A stretch of 64,000 nucleotides of DNA from an uncultured Lachnospiraceae bacterium (GCA_949743325.1 CATJTQ010000090.1:57477-121476), one strand, 5' to 3'; numbered from the stretch's first letter, positions 1 through 8,032 are shown. Notes: generated by a model not told the origin, from the sequence alone. Translations and numbers: made by a program.

Positions 1-47
1 TAAAAATAATTAAGCGCACTAAATTGTGGATTTTACAAAACAAATTA

Positions 48-569
48 TTATGATTTTTTTGGTTCTGGGTATGTTTCGCCAAAGAGTTCAACACTCATAG
101 TTTTGATAACTTGCGGCAGCATTGGTCTGTCGTTGTAATCAGTTTCAGTTTCTGCAATATTATTTACAACGTCCATACCTTCTGTAACTTTTCCAAATGC
201 TGCATATGAACCATCTAAATGAGGACTGTTTTTGTGCATAATAAAAAATTGTGAGCCAGCAGAGTCAGGATCCATTGCACGAGCCATTGATAAAACTCCT
301 TCGGTGTGTTTTAGGTTGTTTTCAAAGCCGTTCATAGAAAATTCTCCTGGTATACAATAACCTGGACCGCCTGTGCCTGTTCCTTCAGGACATCCGCCCT
401 GAATCATAAAGCCTTTAATTACACGATGAAAAATAAGACCATCATAATACTTTTTTTGTATTAAGCTGATAAAGTTATTGACGGAATTTGGTGCGATATC
501 AGGGTATAGTTCAGCTTTAATAATGCTACCGCTTTCCATTTCAATTGTTACAATAGGGTTTTGTGCCAT
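48..569 (-). CDS. Peptidyl-prolyl cis-trans isomerase, cyclophilin type
   Basis: A 173-residue cytoplasmic cyclophilin that would speed cis-trans isomerisation of proline peptide bonds. The core motif FHRVIKGFMIQGG (residues about 49-61) carries the catalytic Arg and the Phe/Met/Gln pocket residues, followed by the GTGTGGPGY loop. MARAMDPDSAGSQFFI and the LDGSYAAFGKVTEGMDVV strand are also family-typical. No signal peptide is seen. I chose the ATG at 569, about 9 nt after a GAAAGGAAGA ribosome binding site, rather than the TTG two codons upstream. It is divergent from the ParA gene. Family assignment is secure; the cellular client is unknown. Confidence 0.95.
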   Translation of the reverse strand: MAQNPIVTIEMESGSIIKAELYPDIAPNSVNNFISLIQKKYYDGLIFHRVIKGFMIQGGCPEGTGTGGPGYCIPGEFSMNGFENNLKHTEGVLSMARAMDPDSAGSQFFIMHKNSPHLDGSYAAFGKVTEGMDVVNNIAETETDYNDRPMLPQVIKTMSVELFGETYPEPKKS

Positions 570-608
570 AATCAAAATCTTCCTTTCAAAATAAAAATCA
601 GATTACAT

Positions 609-637
609 ATTATTTTCTTTATGCAATCTGTCTGCAA
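609..637 (-). promoter_or_regulatory. Possible sigma-A promoter of the cyclophilin gene
   Basis: Read on the minus strand, TTGCAG (637-632) and AATAAT (614-609) are separated by 17 nt and lie about 40 nt upstream of the cyclophilin start. The -10 matches 5 of 6 consensus bases, but the -35 matches only 3, so this is tentative. Confidence 0.35.
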
Positions 638-713
638 TATATTTTAGCTTAAATTTGTAAAAAGGTAAAGAAAAAAATAAAAATTGCCATGAGAAAAGAG
701 GTTGGTTTACATA

Positions 714-1514
714 ATGAATAATGCTCAACAAACAAAAATTATCTGTTTTGCAAATAATAAGGGTGGCAGCGGTAAAACTACAACATGTTCAAATATAGGG
801 TATGGACTTGCACAGCTTGGCAATAAGGTTCTTTTGATTGATGGCGATATGCAGATGAATCTTACGCTTTCGTTCTTTGAGGAAGAGAAAGTGTTGGATT
901 TTGCTCAAGGTGAGAAAAATTTGTTTTATGCGGTACGAGATCAAAAAGATTTGACTGATTATATTGTTGCAACAGATTTTGATAATTTAGATATTGTTCC
1001 ATCTTCTTCTCTGATGAGTTCTATTGAGTATGAGCTCTTTTCAAAAAGGCAGAGAGAATATATTTTAAAAAACTGTTTAAAATCAATAAAGGCAGCGGGT
1101 ATGTATGACTATATTTTGATAGATGCTCCGCCTACTCTTGGAGGGTGGGTAATGAATGTACTTTGTGCAAGTGATGAATTGATTATTCCGGTGGAGGCCA
1201 GTCCATGGGGGCTGTTTGGACTTGCAAATCTTTTTGATTTTGTAAACAGTGTCAGTGATTATACGAAAAATCTTCATATAATGGGAATAGCGATAACAAA
1301 GGTAGATACAAGAAAAAATTATTTTAAGCAGACGTTAGATACATTAAATGAGTTAGATGATATATATGTATTTAAAAATTATATCCGTGTCGATAGTTCA
1401 ATTGAGTGGGCACAGGATAACAGCCGTCCTGTTCTTGCGTACAGGAAGAGCAGCAGAAGTGCTGTTGAATATATGGAACTTACTAAGGAGGTAGATAATT
1501 ATGGCAGTAGGTAA
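714..1514 (+). CDS. ParA/Soj/MinD-family ATPase
   Basis: A 266-residue deviant Walker-A ATPase of the kind that partitions DNA or positions cell structures. The deviant P-loop NKGGSGKTT with its signature Lys lies near residues 15-23. DGDMQMNLT replaces the usual DxDPQGNxT switch, and YILIDAPPTLG is the Walker-B region. I start at the ATG at 714, 12 nt after AAAGAGG; the TTG at 702 directly abuts that site. The last 14 bp overlap the next gene, which takes the place where a ParB would normally sit. Nothing recognisable as ParB is adjacent, so the cargo (chromosome, chemoreceptors or another structure) is open. Confidence 0.85.
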   Translation: MNNAQQTKIICFANNKGGSGKTTTCSNIGYGLAQLGNKVLLIDGDMQMNLTLSFFEEEKVLDFAQGEKNLFYAVRDQKDLTDYIVATDFDNLDIVPSSSLMSSIEYELFSKRQREYILKNCLKSIKAAGMYDYILIDAPPTLGGWVMNVLCASDELIIPVEASPWGLFGLANLFDFVNSVSDYTKNLHIMGIAITKVDTRKNYFKQTLDTLNELDDIYVFKNYIRVDSSIEWAQDNSRPVLAYRKSSRSAVEYMELTKEVDNYGSR

Positions 1515-1875
1515 AGGAAGTATTAAGAGAGCGTCAAATGCAGTTAAGGTGAAAGATGAGGCTACAGTTGCAGGAGGAGAGGCTGTGAGTGTGGAGAAGG
1601 AGGATATGCAAATTTCCGAAGCTGTTTCTGATAATTCTGTAGAAAATCAAGAAAAACCACAAGAGAAAAAGACAGCGGTAAAATCAAAAACTACTAAAAC
1701 AACGGCAAAAAAGTCTGTTTCCAAAAAAACTTCGGCCTCAAAGACAAAGGAAGCAAAACCGGCAGCTGCAAAGAAGACAACTAAGGAGACAGTAAAAAAA
1801 GAGGAAGTACAACAGAAAAAGATATATGAAGTTGTGGAAGGTATTTCATGCAGTATGCCTAGATATCTTTTATAG
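1501..1875 (+). CDS. Lys/Ala-rich low-complexity protein, probable partner of the ParA-like ATPase
   Basis: A 124-residue protein translationally coupled to the ParA gene by a 14-bp overlap, with GGAGG just upstream. It starts MAVGKGSIKRASNA, continues as an acidic stretch (about residues 20-55), then has a strongly basic region (about 58-105) rich in Lys, Thr, Ala and Ser with repeated KTT/AKK units resembling histone H1 tails. It ends in a short ordered-looking segment. The basic region suggests non-specific DNA binding; the conserved-looking N-terminus could stimulate the ATPase as ParB N-termini do. I do not recognise a named family, so the partnership rests on gene coupling. Confidence 0.7.
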   Translation: MAVGKGSIKRASNAVKVKDEATVAGGEAVSVEKEDMQISEAVSDNSVENQEKPQEKKTAVKSKTTKTTAKKSVSKKTSASKTKEAKPAAAKKTTKETVKKEEVQQKKIYEVVEGISCSMPRYLL

Positions 1876-1890
1876 ATTTTGTGAAATTAG

Positions 1891-1935
1891 AGTCAGGAAA
1901 TGTAGAAATTTTTCAGCATTTCTTGACTTTAGCTT
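1891..1935 (+). terminator. Possible terminator after the ParA operon
   Basis: AGTCAGGAAATG (1891-1902) pairs with CATTTCTTGACT (1917-1928) apart from one G-U pair, leaving a 14-nt loop. The following T run is short, so it could be a weak terminator or part of the next gene's regulatory region. Confidence 0.4.
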
Positions 1936-1993
1936 TCAAAAAGAGTAATCTATATTATAAAGTTTAAGCAAAAAATATGGAGGTGCCAATAGG

Positions 1994-3145
1994 ATGAAAG
2001 AGTTTGGAATTATGACCAAGATTTATTTTGGTGAAAATGCGTTAGACCGTTTAATTTCTCTTCCTTATAAGAAGGTTCTTGTTATTACTGATCCTTTTGT
2101 TGTGGAAAGCGGAATGATTCGTTTAATTACATATCGGTTGTATGTAAGTGATATAGATTTTGAGATTTACAGTGATGTTGTTCCCGATCCTCCGGTTGAT
2201 AAAGTGGTACTTGGAGTTAAGAAACTTATTGATTATGCACCTGAGGCGATTGTAGCAGTTGGCGGCGGTTCAGCAATAGATTCTGCAAAGGCGATGAAAG
2301 AATTTGCTATTCAGATCGGAAATTTGAAAGATTTGCCGCTTATTGCCATTCCTACGACAAGCGGAACCGGATCTGAAGTGACAAGTTTTTCTGTCATAAC
2401 AGACAAAGAGACACATACAAAGTATCCTTTAGTGTCACCTTCATTGACACCTGCAGAAGCTATACTTGATGCTGAACTTGTTAAGAGTGTTCCTCCTGCT
2501 ATAACAGCTGATACAGGGATGGATGTACTTACCCATGCACTGGAGGCATATGTAAGTACAAACAGTAATGAGTTTTCAAATGCTTTGGCTGAGAAAGCTA
2601 TTGAAATTTGTGGTGTTTTTCTGTTAAGGGCGTATTATGATGGAAATGATATGCATGCACGTCAGAAGATGCATGTGGCGTCATGTCTTGCAGGACTTGC
2701 TTTTAATTCTGCCAGTCTTGGTCTGAATCATGGAATGGCACATCAGCTCGGCGCTAATTTCCACATTCCTCATGGTCGTGCTAATGCATTGCTTCTTCCT
2801 TATATTATTGAATATAACAGCGCTATTAATAAGCATAGCCGTTCACAGAAGGAATATTTGCCTGCAGTTAGAAAATATGTTAATGCTGCTAAACTTTTAG
2901 GTCTCAGCAATTACAATGAGATTACGACTGTTCGTGCATTGGTAAGCTGGATTCAGTTTATGCTGAAAGAGATGGATATTCCATTTTCTATTGAGCAGAC
3001 AGGAAAGACGACGGAAGATGAATATATGAGCAGGGTTTCTTCAATGGCAGATGCAGCGCTTGCAGATGCATGTACGGCAACCAATCCTCGTGTGCCGCAG
3101 AAGGACGAAGTTGTAGAAATATACAGAAAACTTTGGAGAGGGTAA
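1994..3145 (+). CDS. Iron-containing alcohol dehydrogenase
   Basis: A 383-residue group III (Fe-dependent) alcohol dehydrogenase expected to interconvert aldehydes and alcohols with NAD(P)H during fermentation. VAVGGGSAIDSAKAMK is the dinucleotide-binding signature near residue 90. Iron ligands are visible as D and H in ADTGMDVLTHALEAYVS, and in the two His-containing motifs GLNHGMAHQLG and FHIPHGRANALLLP. The length is normal for the family. The start follows GGAGGTG at 1980-1986. The sequence resembles stand-alone 1-propanol/butanol-type dehydrogenases, but the substrate cannot be told from the motifs. Confidence 0.92.
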   Translation: MKEFGIMTKIYFGENALDRLISLPYKKVLVITDPFVVESGMIRLITYRLYVSDIDFEIYSDVVPDPPVDKVVLGVKKLIDYAPEAIVAVGGGSAIDSAKAMKEFAIQIGNLKDLPLIAIPTTSGTGSEVTSFSVITDKETHTKYPLVSPSLTPAEAILDAELVKSVPPAITADTGMDVLTHALEAYVSTNSNEFSNALAEKAIEICGVFLLRAYYDGNDMHARQKMHVASCLAGLAFNSASLGLNHGMAHQLGANFHIPHGRANALLLPYIIEYNSAINKHSRSQKEYLPAVRKYVNAAKLLGLSNYNEITTVRALVSWIQFMLKEMDIPFSIEQTGKTTEDEYMSRVSSMADAALADACTATNPRVPQKDEVVEIYRKLWRG

Positions 3146-3241
3146 AAGCATTTAAATATAATAATATTTAATAAAAACATTATCAATTACAGACTAAAAA
3201 ATGTTAAAATACATTAAATTATAAAAATTGCCCCTTAATGA

Positions 3242-3269
3242 TTGACATTATAATATTAAAGAGTATAAT
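3242..3269 (+). promoter_or_regulatory. Sigma-A promoter of the amt-PII gene
   Basis: Consensus TTGACA (3242-3247) and TATAAT (3264-3269) are spaced by 16 nt. Transcription would start near 3276, only about 14 nt before a strong terminator-like hairpin and about 170 nt before the coding start. Confidence 0.75.
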
Positions 3270-3289
3270 AATATTTGTAAATGACAAAG

Positions 3290-3328
3290 GCGTCATGGAC
3301 TGAGAGTCCATGGCGCTATTTTTTTTGT
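3290..3328 (+). promoter_or_regulatory. Intrinsic terminator hairpin in the amt leader (candidate attenuator)
   Basis: Positions 3290-3300 pair with 3306-3316 (11 bp, one G-U, loop TGAGA), followed by an eight-T run. The hairpin lies between the amt promoter and the amt start, so read-through must occur for expression. That is the layout of transcription attenuation. ANTAR-type antiterminators are known to control nitrogen genes in Clostridia this way, but the factor here is inferred. Confidence 0.65.
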
Positions 3329-3447
3329 TCAGTGTATAGACGTAAAAAGGCGTATGAAACCATTTTAAAAGCATATTTGTTTTTTAATGGAATAATGTTT
3401 AGTCGTATTCTGTCAAAAAATGTCATAAAAATTTGGAGGTGTGTAAC

Positions 3448-5220
3448 ATGGGAATTGAGGAAGTAGTAAAAGAAGGTATAATGCCCGTTTGGTATTTAAT
3501 GGGTGCAGCTTTAGTGTTTTTTATGCAGTGCGGTTTTGCTATGGTTGAGACCGGTTTTACGAGAGCTAAGAATGCCGGTAATATTATTATGAAAAATCTT
3601 ATGGATTTTTGCATAGGTACTGTAGTGTTTGTTCTAATAGGCGCAGGAATATTACTAGGAGAAGATTTATTTGGCATTATTGGAAAGCCAGGATTTGATA
3701 TCTTTACAAATTATGCCAATTTTAACTGGTCGTCTTTTGTGTTTAATTTAGTATTTTGTGCCACAACTGCCACAATTGTTTCAGGAGCAATGGCTGAGAG
3801 GACAAAATTTATTTCGTATTGTATATATTCAGCTATAATATCAGCAATTATTTATCCGTTTGAAGCTCATTGGATTTGGGGAGGCGGATGGTTGTCACAG
3901 TTAGGCTTCCATGATTTCGCAGGTTCATGCGCTATTCATATGGTTGGAGGTATATCAGCTTTGATAGGTGCTGCAATATTAGGTCCCCGTATTGGAAAAT
4001 TCAAAAAAGATGGAAATGGAAAAGTCAAAAAAGTAAAGGCTATTCCAGGACATTCATTGACTCTTGGAGCCTTAGGAGTATTTATTTTGTGGTTTGGATG
4101 GTATGGCTTCAATGGTGCAGCAGCGGCAACAATTCCACAGTTAGGTTCAATTTTCTTGACTACAACAATCTCGCCTGCAATAGCGACATTTGTATGTATG
4201 ATATTTACTTGGGTAAAATACAAAAAACCTGACGTTTCGATGTGCCTTAATGCATCCCTTGCTGGTCTTGTTGCCGTGACAGCAGGTTGTGATGTAGTAG
4301 ATGCATTCGGTTCAGCAGTAATTGGTGCGGTTGCCGGGTTATTGGTAGTGTTTGGAGTGTGGCTGTTGGATTATGTTCTTCATGTGGATGATCCGGTAGG
4401 TGCAGTTGCAGTACATATGATGAATGGTATTTGGGGAACTTTTGCTGTTGGTTTATTTGCAACAAAATCTGTTCCTGAAGTTACCGGTTTAATTGACAGC
4501 GGAAGCATGGCTGGTTTAGGTTTGTTTTATGGCGGAGGTTTAAAGCTTTTAAGTATACAGTGCGTAGGTATATTATCTGTAGCTTTATGGGTTGTTATCA
4601 CTATTACTATTACATTTTTTATTATTAAGTCAACTATAGGACTTAGGGCAACGTTTGAGGAAGAAGTTACAGGTCTTGATGCAGCAGAACATGGTTTACA
4701 GTCAGCTTATGCAGATTTTATGCCAATTGTTGGAAATGGTGGAAGTATGGTTTCGCAGATTAACACATCAGATAAAAGTTCTGTCGTTTCTAAAGCCGCT
4801 GCAGTTCCTGTTCAGGTTGTACAACATTCTGATGGCAGCACTGGTGTGGAGAGCGGATTGTCGAAAGTGTCGATTCTTTGTAAACAGAGTAAATTTGAAG
4901 AATTGAAAAATGCTCTAAATGATATAGACGTAATGGGTATAACAGTAACACAGGTTTTGGGCTGTGGAACTCAGAAAGGTAATGTGTCAAGATATCGTGG
5001 AGTTGAATTGGATGTTGTGCTTTTGCCAAAAATTAAAGTTGAAGTTGTTGTTGGTAAAGTTCCGGTGAGCAAAGTAATAGAGGCGGCGACAAAAGCACTT
5101 TATACTGGCAATATAGGTGATGGTAAAATTTTTGTCTACAATGTAGAAAATGCAGTAAAAGTGCGGACTGGGGAAACCGGAATGGATGCTTTGCAGGGCG
5201 GTGCGGATGATTATTTCTAA
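3448..5220 (+). CDS. Ammonium transporter (Amt) with C-terminal fused PII signal domain
   Basis: A 590-residue fusion. Residues 1 to about 405 form an Amt/Rh channel: an N-terminal MQCGFAMVETG helix, FEAHWIWGGG, SCAIHMVGGISALIGA with the pore His, and a second His in GAVAVHMMNGIWGT. A linker of about 65 residues leads to a GlnB/GlnK domain (about 470-590) with GCGTQKG and the T-loop RYRGVELDVVLLPKIKVEVVV-type segment. PII normally docks on Amt to shut the pore when ammonium is high; here the regulator is tethered. Y516 matches PII Tyr46, but the position of the uridylylated Tyr51 is Leu521, so uridylylation is unlikely. I start at the ATG at 3448 after GGAGG (3435-3439). Confidence 0.93.
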   Translation: MGIEEVVKEGIMPVWYLMGAALVFFMQCGFAMVETGFTRAKNAGNIIMKNLMDFCIGTVVFVLIGAGILLGEDLFGIIGKPGFDIFTNYANFNWSSFVFNLVFCATTATIVSGAMAERTKFISYCIYSAIISAIIYPFEAHWIWGGGWLSQLGFHDFAGSCAIHMVGGISALIGAAILGPRIGKFKKDGNGKVKKVKAIPGHSLTLGALGVFILWFGWYGFNGAAAATIPQLGSIFLTTTISPAIATFVCMIFTWVKYKKPDVSMCLNASLAGLVAVTAGCDVVDAFGSAVIGAVAGLLVVFGVWLLDYVLHVDDPVGAVAVHMMNGIWGTFAVGLFATKSVPEVTGLIDSGSMAGLGLFYGGGLKLLSIQCVGILSVALWVVITITITFFIIKSTIGLRATFEEEVTGLDAAEHGLQSAYADFMPIVGNGGSMVSQINTSDKSSVVSKAAAVPVQVVQHSDGSTGVESGLSKVSILCKQSKFEELKNALNDIDVMGITVTQVLGCGTQKGNVSRYRGVELDVVLLPKIKVEVVVGKVPVSKVIEAATKALYTGNIGDGKIFVYNVENAVKVRTGETGMDALQGGADDYF

Positions 5221-5271
5221 TATTATATTAAAGAATGTTAGAAATATATTAGTTTTATGAACAAAAAGAAT

Positions 5272-5316
5272 AACTCAAAACGGCATTAAATTGCAATAAT
5301 GCTGTTTTGAGTTTTG
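5272..5316 (+). terminator. Terminator after amt-PII
   Basis: AACTCAAAACGGCATTA (5272-5288) pairs with the mirrored TAATGCTGTTTTGAGTT arm ending at 5313, with one bulge and a short A/T loop, and runs into TTTTG. This is a long stable hairpin in the gap before the CPBP gene. Confidence 0.7.
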
Positions 5317-5345
5317 TATACAGTGAAAATATATTTTAAACGTTA

Positions 5346-5374
5346 TTGAAATTTAAAATGGTCCATGATATACT
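5346..5374 (+). promoter_or_regulatory. Sigma-A promoter of the CPBP protease gene
   Basis: TTGAAA (5346-5351) and TATACT (5369-5374) have a 17-nt spacer. They lie about 70 nt upstream of the start at 5444 and after the preceding terminator. Confidence 0.65.
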
Positions 5375-5443
5375 CTACTCACAACATATGAAAAATGATG
5401 TTTTTTTTATAATATATACATTTGTTGGGGGTCAAAATAATTA

Positions 5444-6280
5444 ATGAAGAAGTTTACCAAACAAAAGATAGGTTCGTTGTTGTTATTTGTTTCACCAGTG
5501 TTTATCTACCTTATTCTGTCTTTTGCCTTTGTGATCATTTTCAAGTTAATTCAAGCTATGCCTAAAATCAGCAGTTTGTTTTCAGATGAAATTGTAGATA
5601 ATAACTCTCTTTTGTCGGTTATAGATACTTTTTCGATGGGATTAACAGCTTTGTTTTGCTGCTTTCTTGTTAAACATTATAAGAAAATAAGCATTAAAAA
5701 TTCTGTTAACTTAACAAACTTTAATGTTTGGATAGTTATTATATTTGTGTTTTTTACGTGGGGATTAGGAGTAGTGGTTGACAATTTTTGTGGTTTTATG
5801 TTAGCTGATTTTATCACGGTTTCACCTAATCGCAGTGTGTCAGTAAGTGTGTTTAATGTTATAAGAGCAGTTATACTTTTGCCTATCTTTGAAGAACTTA
5901 TTTTTAGATATGCTGGAACTGAATTTTTAAGAGATGTGTATAAGATGCCGGTTTTGTGTATTATAAATGCACTTCTGTTTGCTGTACTTCATTTTTATAA
6001 TATTCAAGGATTTTTCAATGTATTTGTTGGAGGATTGTTTGCAACTTATGTATATTACAAAACAGAAAATATTTTATACACAATAGTACAACATGCCGTT
6101 CACAATGCATTGTGTCTTATTCCTTTTTCGAAACTTTCACTGTTTGGCAGCTCTGTATATTATGAAAAGAATGGATTTGTTCTTAACTCGGCGTGGTGGA
6201 TTATTATGAATTTAGCATTTGTGATTTTCTCTGTTATATGTTATTATAAAGTGTACAGAAAAAAATATGTAAAAAAATGA
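5444..6280 (+). CDS. CPBP family intramembrane glutamic endopeptidase (CAAX protease-like)
   Basis: A 278-residue polytopic membrane protein with about seven or eight hydrophobic segments. The Abi/CPBP motifs are present: PIFEELIFRYAGTEFL supplies the catalytic Glu-Glu and Arg (about residues 148-163), ALLFAVLHF supplies motif 2 with His, and VQHAVHNAL supplies motif 3. Relatives in Firmicutes are tied to bacteriocin immunity or membrane-protein processing. No bacteriocin gene is adjacent, so the substrate is unknown. It is a monocistronic gene with its own promoter. Confidence 0.85.
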   Translation: MKKFTKQKIGSLLLFVSPVFIYLILSFAFVIIFKLIQAMPKISSLFSDEIVDNNSLLSVIDTFSMGLTALFCCFLVKHYKKISIKNSVNLTNFNVWIVIIFVFFTWGLGVVVDNFCGFMLADFITVSPNRSVSVSVFNVIRAVILLPIFEELIFRYAGTEFLRDVYKMPVLCIINALLFAVLHFYNIQGFFNVFVGGLFATYVYYKTENILYTIVQHAVHNALCLIPFSKLSLFGSSVYYEKNGFVLNSAWWIIMNLAFVIFSVICYYKVYRKKYVKK

Positions 6281-6288
6281 AAAAGTAC

Positions 6289-6317
6289 TTGCATTTTCTG
6301 TTTACATAGTATATAAT
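6289..6317 (+). promoter_or_regulatory. Sigma-A promoter of tRNA-Gln
   Basis: TTGCAT (6289-6294) and TATAAT (6312-6317) with a 17-nt spacer lie about 30 nt upstream of the tRNA. Confidence 0.7.
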
Positions 6318-6347
6318 CATTTTTGTTGGTTGAGCAACAAAAAATAA

Positions 6348-6419
6348 TGGCCCATCGCCAAATGGTAAGGCACTGGACTCTGACTCCAGCATTTCAAGGT
6401 TCGAATCCTTGTGGGCCAG
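6348..6419 (+). tRNA. tRNA-Gln (anticodon CTG)
   Basis: A 72-nt cloverleaf. The acceptor TGGCCCA (6348-6354) pairs with TGGGCCA (6412-6418), and the discriminator base is G6419. The anticodon arm CTGGA/TCCAG encloses CTCTGAC, which reads CTG. The T loop GGTTCGAATCC is canonical. CCA is not encoded. Confidence 0.93.
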
Positions 6420-6425
6420 TTGGAT

Positions 6426-6452
6426 GACTTCCTAAAAAAGGAAGTCTTTTTT
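6426..6452 (+). terminator. Terminator after tRNA-Gln
   Basis: GACTTCCT pairs with AGGAAGTC across an A-rich loop and is followed by seven T residues. Confidence 0.85.
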
Positions 6453-6522
6453 TCTTATGTAAAATAAATTAATGAATAATTGAAACTAAAGACAGCAGAC
6501 TTAAAAGAGAGGACGGATAAAC

Positions 6523-7359
6523 ATGATTGATTTAGGAAATGTTCAAAAACTAACAGTTGTGAAAAAAGTTGATTTTGGAGTGTATCTTGCTGAGTCAAAA
6601 GACTCTAATGATAAAGTTCTTCTTCCCAAGCGGCAAGTGCCGGAAGGAACTGAAATTGGAGATGAGATTGAAGTATTTATTTATCGTGATTCAAAAGATA
6701 GATTGATTTCAACTGTCAGGGAGCCTAAATTAACGTTAGGAGGTATTGCGTTATTAAAGGTGACAGAGGTCGGAAAAATTGGGGCGTTTTTAGAATGGGG
6801 ATTGGAGAAAGACTTGTTTCTTCCATTTAAACAGCAGACAAGAAAAGTAAAAGATGGTGAGGACTGTTTAGTTACATTATATATAGATAAGAGTAATCGT
6901 CTTTGTGCTTCTATGTATGTGTATAATGCATTGCAAAGTAACAGTCCGTATAAAATAGAAGATAATGTAACGGGAAGGATTTATGAGATTAGTAATAATT
7001 TCGGAATGTTTGTTGCCGTTGATGATAAATATTCGGCGCTTATTCCGCAGAGGGATTGTCAGGGCGACTTGATGCAGGTAGGAGAAGTTATAACTGCGCG
7101 TGTTACAAGGGTGTTGGAAGATGGAAGACTTGATCTAAGTTTAAGGAAAAAGGCGTATTTACAGATAGAGGACGATGTGGAAACTATTCTAAATGTGATT
7201 GATTCATATGATGGTGTTCTTCCGTTTAATGATAAAGTTTCACCAGAAATAATAAAAAGAGAAACCGGTCTTAGCAAGTCGTCTTTTAAGAGGGCTGTAG
7301 GCCGGCTTTTGAGAGATGGAAGAATAGAAATTACAGAAAAAAATATTAGGAGGAAATAA
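6523..7359 (+). CDS. cvfB: CvfB-like S1-domain RNA-binding protein
   Basis: A 278-residue cytoplasmic protein matching the CvfB/YitL layout of three S1-like beta-barrel domains and a C-terminal winged helix. S1-type strands are seen in KKVDFGVYLAE, VGKIGAFLEWG and VTGRIYEISNNFGMFVAVDD followed by LIP. The winged helix follows PFNDKVSPEIIKRETGLSKSSFKRAVGRLL (about residues 238-267). The Staphylococcus homologue affects virulence gene expression through RNA binding. It lies two bases upstream of the RidA gene, so the two are probably co-transcribed. Confidence 0.88.
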   Translation: MIDLGNVQKLTVVKKVDFGVYLAESKDSNDKVLLPKRQVPEGTEIGDEIEVFIYRDSKDRLISTVREPKLTLGGIALLKVTEVGKIGAFLEWGLEKDLFLPFKQQTRKVKDGEDCLVTLYIDKSNRLCASMYVYNALQSNSPYKIEDNVTGRIYEISNNFGMFVAVDDKYSALIPQRDCQGDLMQVGEVITARVTRVLEDGRLDLSLRKKAYLQIEDDVETILNVIDSYDGVLPFNDKVSPEIIKRETGLSKSSFKRAVGRLLRDGRIEITEKNIRRK

Positions 7360-7361
7360 TA

Positions 7362-7739
7362 ATGAAGAAAGTAATAAGTACAGATAATGCACCAGCGGCA
7401 ATAGGACCATATTCACAAGCAGTAGAGGTGAATGGATTAGTATATACATCAGGTGTGATTCCGGTAAATCCTAAGACTGGAGAAATACCTTCTGATATAG
7501 TGTGTCAGGCAAAACAGGCTATAGGAAATCTTATGAATTTATTAGAGGCTTCAGGATGCAAGCCATGTGATGTTATTAAAACAACTGTATTTATAAAAGA
7601 GATGGATGATTTTGGGAAAATTAATGAAATATATTCTGAATATTTTGAAGAACCATATCCTGCTCGTTCATGTGTTGAGGTTGCCAGACTGCCAAAAGAT
7701 GTAATGATAGAAATAGAGGCGGTTGCACAACATAAATAA
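7362..7739 (+). CDS. ridA: RidA family reactive enamine/imine deaminase
   Basis: A 125-residue YjgF/YER057c/UK114 protein. RidA hydrolyses reactive enamine or imine intermediates made by PLP enzymes such as threonine dehydratase. DNAPAAIGPYSQAVEV and YTSGVIPVNPKTGEI mark the N-terminal half. YPARSCVEVARLPKDVMIEIEAVA contains the substrate-carboxylate-binding Arg and the terminal Glu region. The length is exactly as expected. The start follows AGGAGG at 7350-7355 and the gene follows cvfB by two bases. Confidence 0.93.
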   Translation: MKKVISTDNAPAAIGPYSQAVEVNGLVYTSGVIPVNPKTGEIPSDIVCQAKQAIGNLMNLLEASGCKPCDVIKTTVFIKEMDDFGKINEIYSEYFEEPYPARSCVEVARLPKDVMIEIEAVAQHK

Positions 7740-7837
7740 AATCTGTATAAATGGAAATAATAGTTAATTATTGCTTTTTACTATGATTTTCATTGTATTT
7801 TTGTTGATTTTTTAGTTGTAATTTTCTAAAACAATCT

Positions 7838-7866
7838 TTGACAAACACTTACAACTTGTATATAAT
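7838..7866 (+). promoter_or_regulatory. Sigma-A promoter of the mreB-flagellar rod operon
   Basis: Perfect TTGACA (7838-7843) and TATAAT (7861-7866) with a 17-nt spacer. The transcript would have a leader of about 160 nt before mreB. A housekeeping promoter rather than a sigma-D type implies the rod genes are made constitutively at this point. Confidence 0.85.
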
Positions 7867-7876
7867 AAGATTAGGT

Positions 7877-8011
7877 ATACCCCGAGCAAAAGGGTATGCT
7901 GTATTTGATGTGTTTTGTACTAAAAGAATTATGTTTAAAATTGATATAGACGGAGAAAATGTAATTATGAAATCCTTTTCCTGACCGGGAATCGGGTGTG
8001 GTTACAGGATT
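7877..8011 (+). promoter_or_regulatory. Structured 5' leader upstream of mreB
   Basis: The 293-base gap before mreB has no gene but two inverted repeats inside the predicted transcript: ATACCC/GGGTAT (7877-7882 with 7892-7897), and CCTG-ACC with GGT-TA-CAGG (7980-8008). The second sits just upstream of the AAAGGGG ribosome binding site, so it could gate translation. No known riboswitch class is recognised. Confidence 0.4.
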
Positions 8012-8032
8012 GGAAAGAAAGGGGATTTTGAA

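Noticed and set aside
3433..3447. Five-codon upstream extension of amt from a TTG
   Set aside because: The TTG precedes the GGAGG at 3435-3439, so the ATG at 3448 is the real start.
3281..3466. 61-codon open frame overlapping the amt leader
   Set aside because: It spans the terminator hairpin, lacks a ribosome binding site and overlaps the real amt start in another frame.
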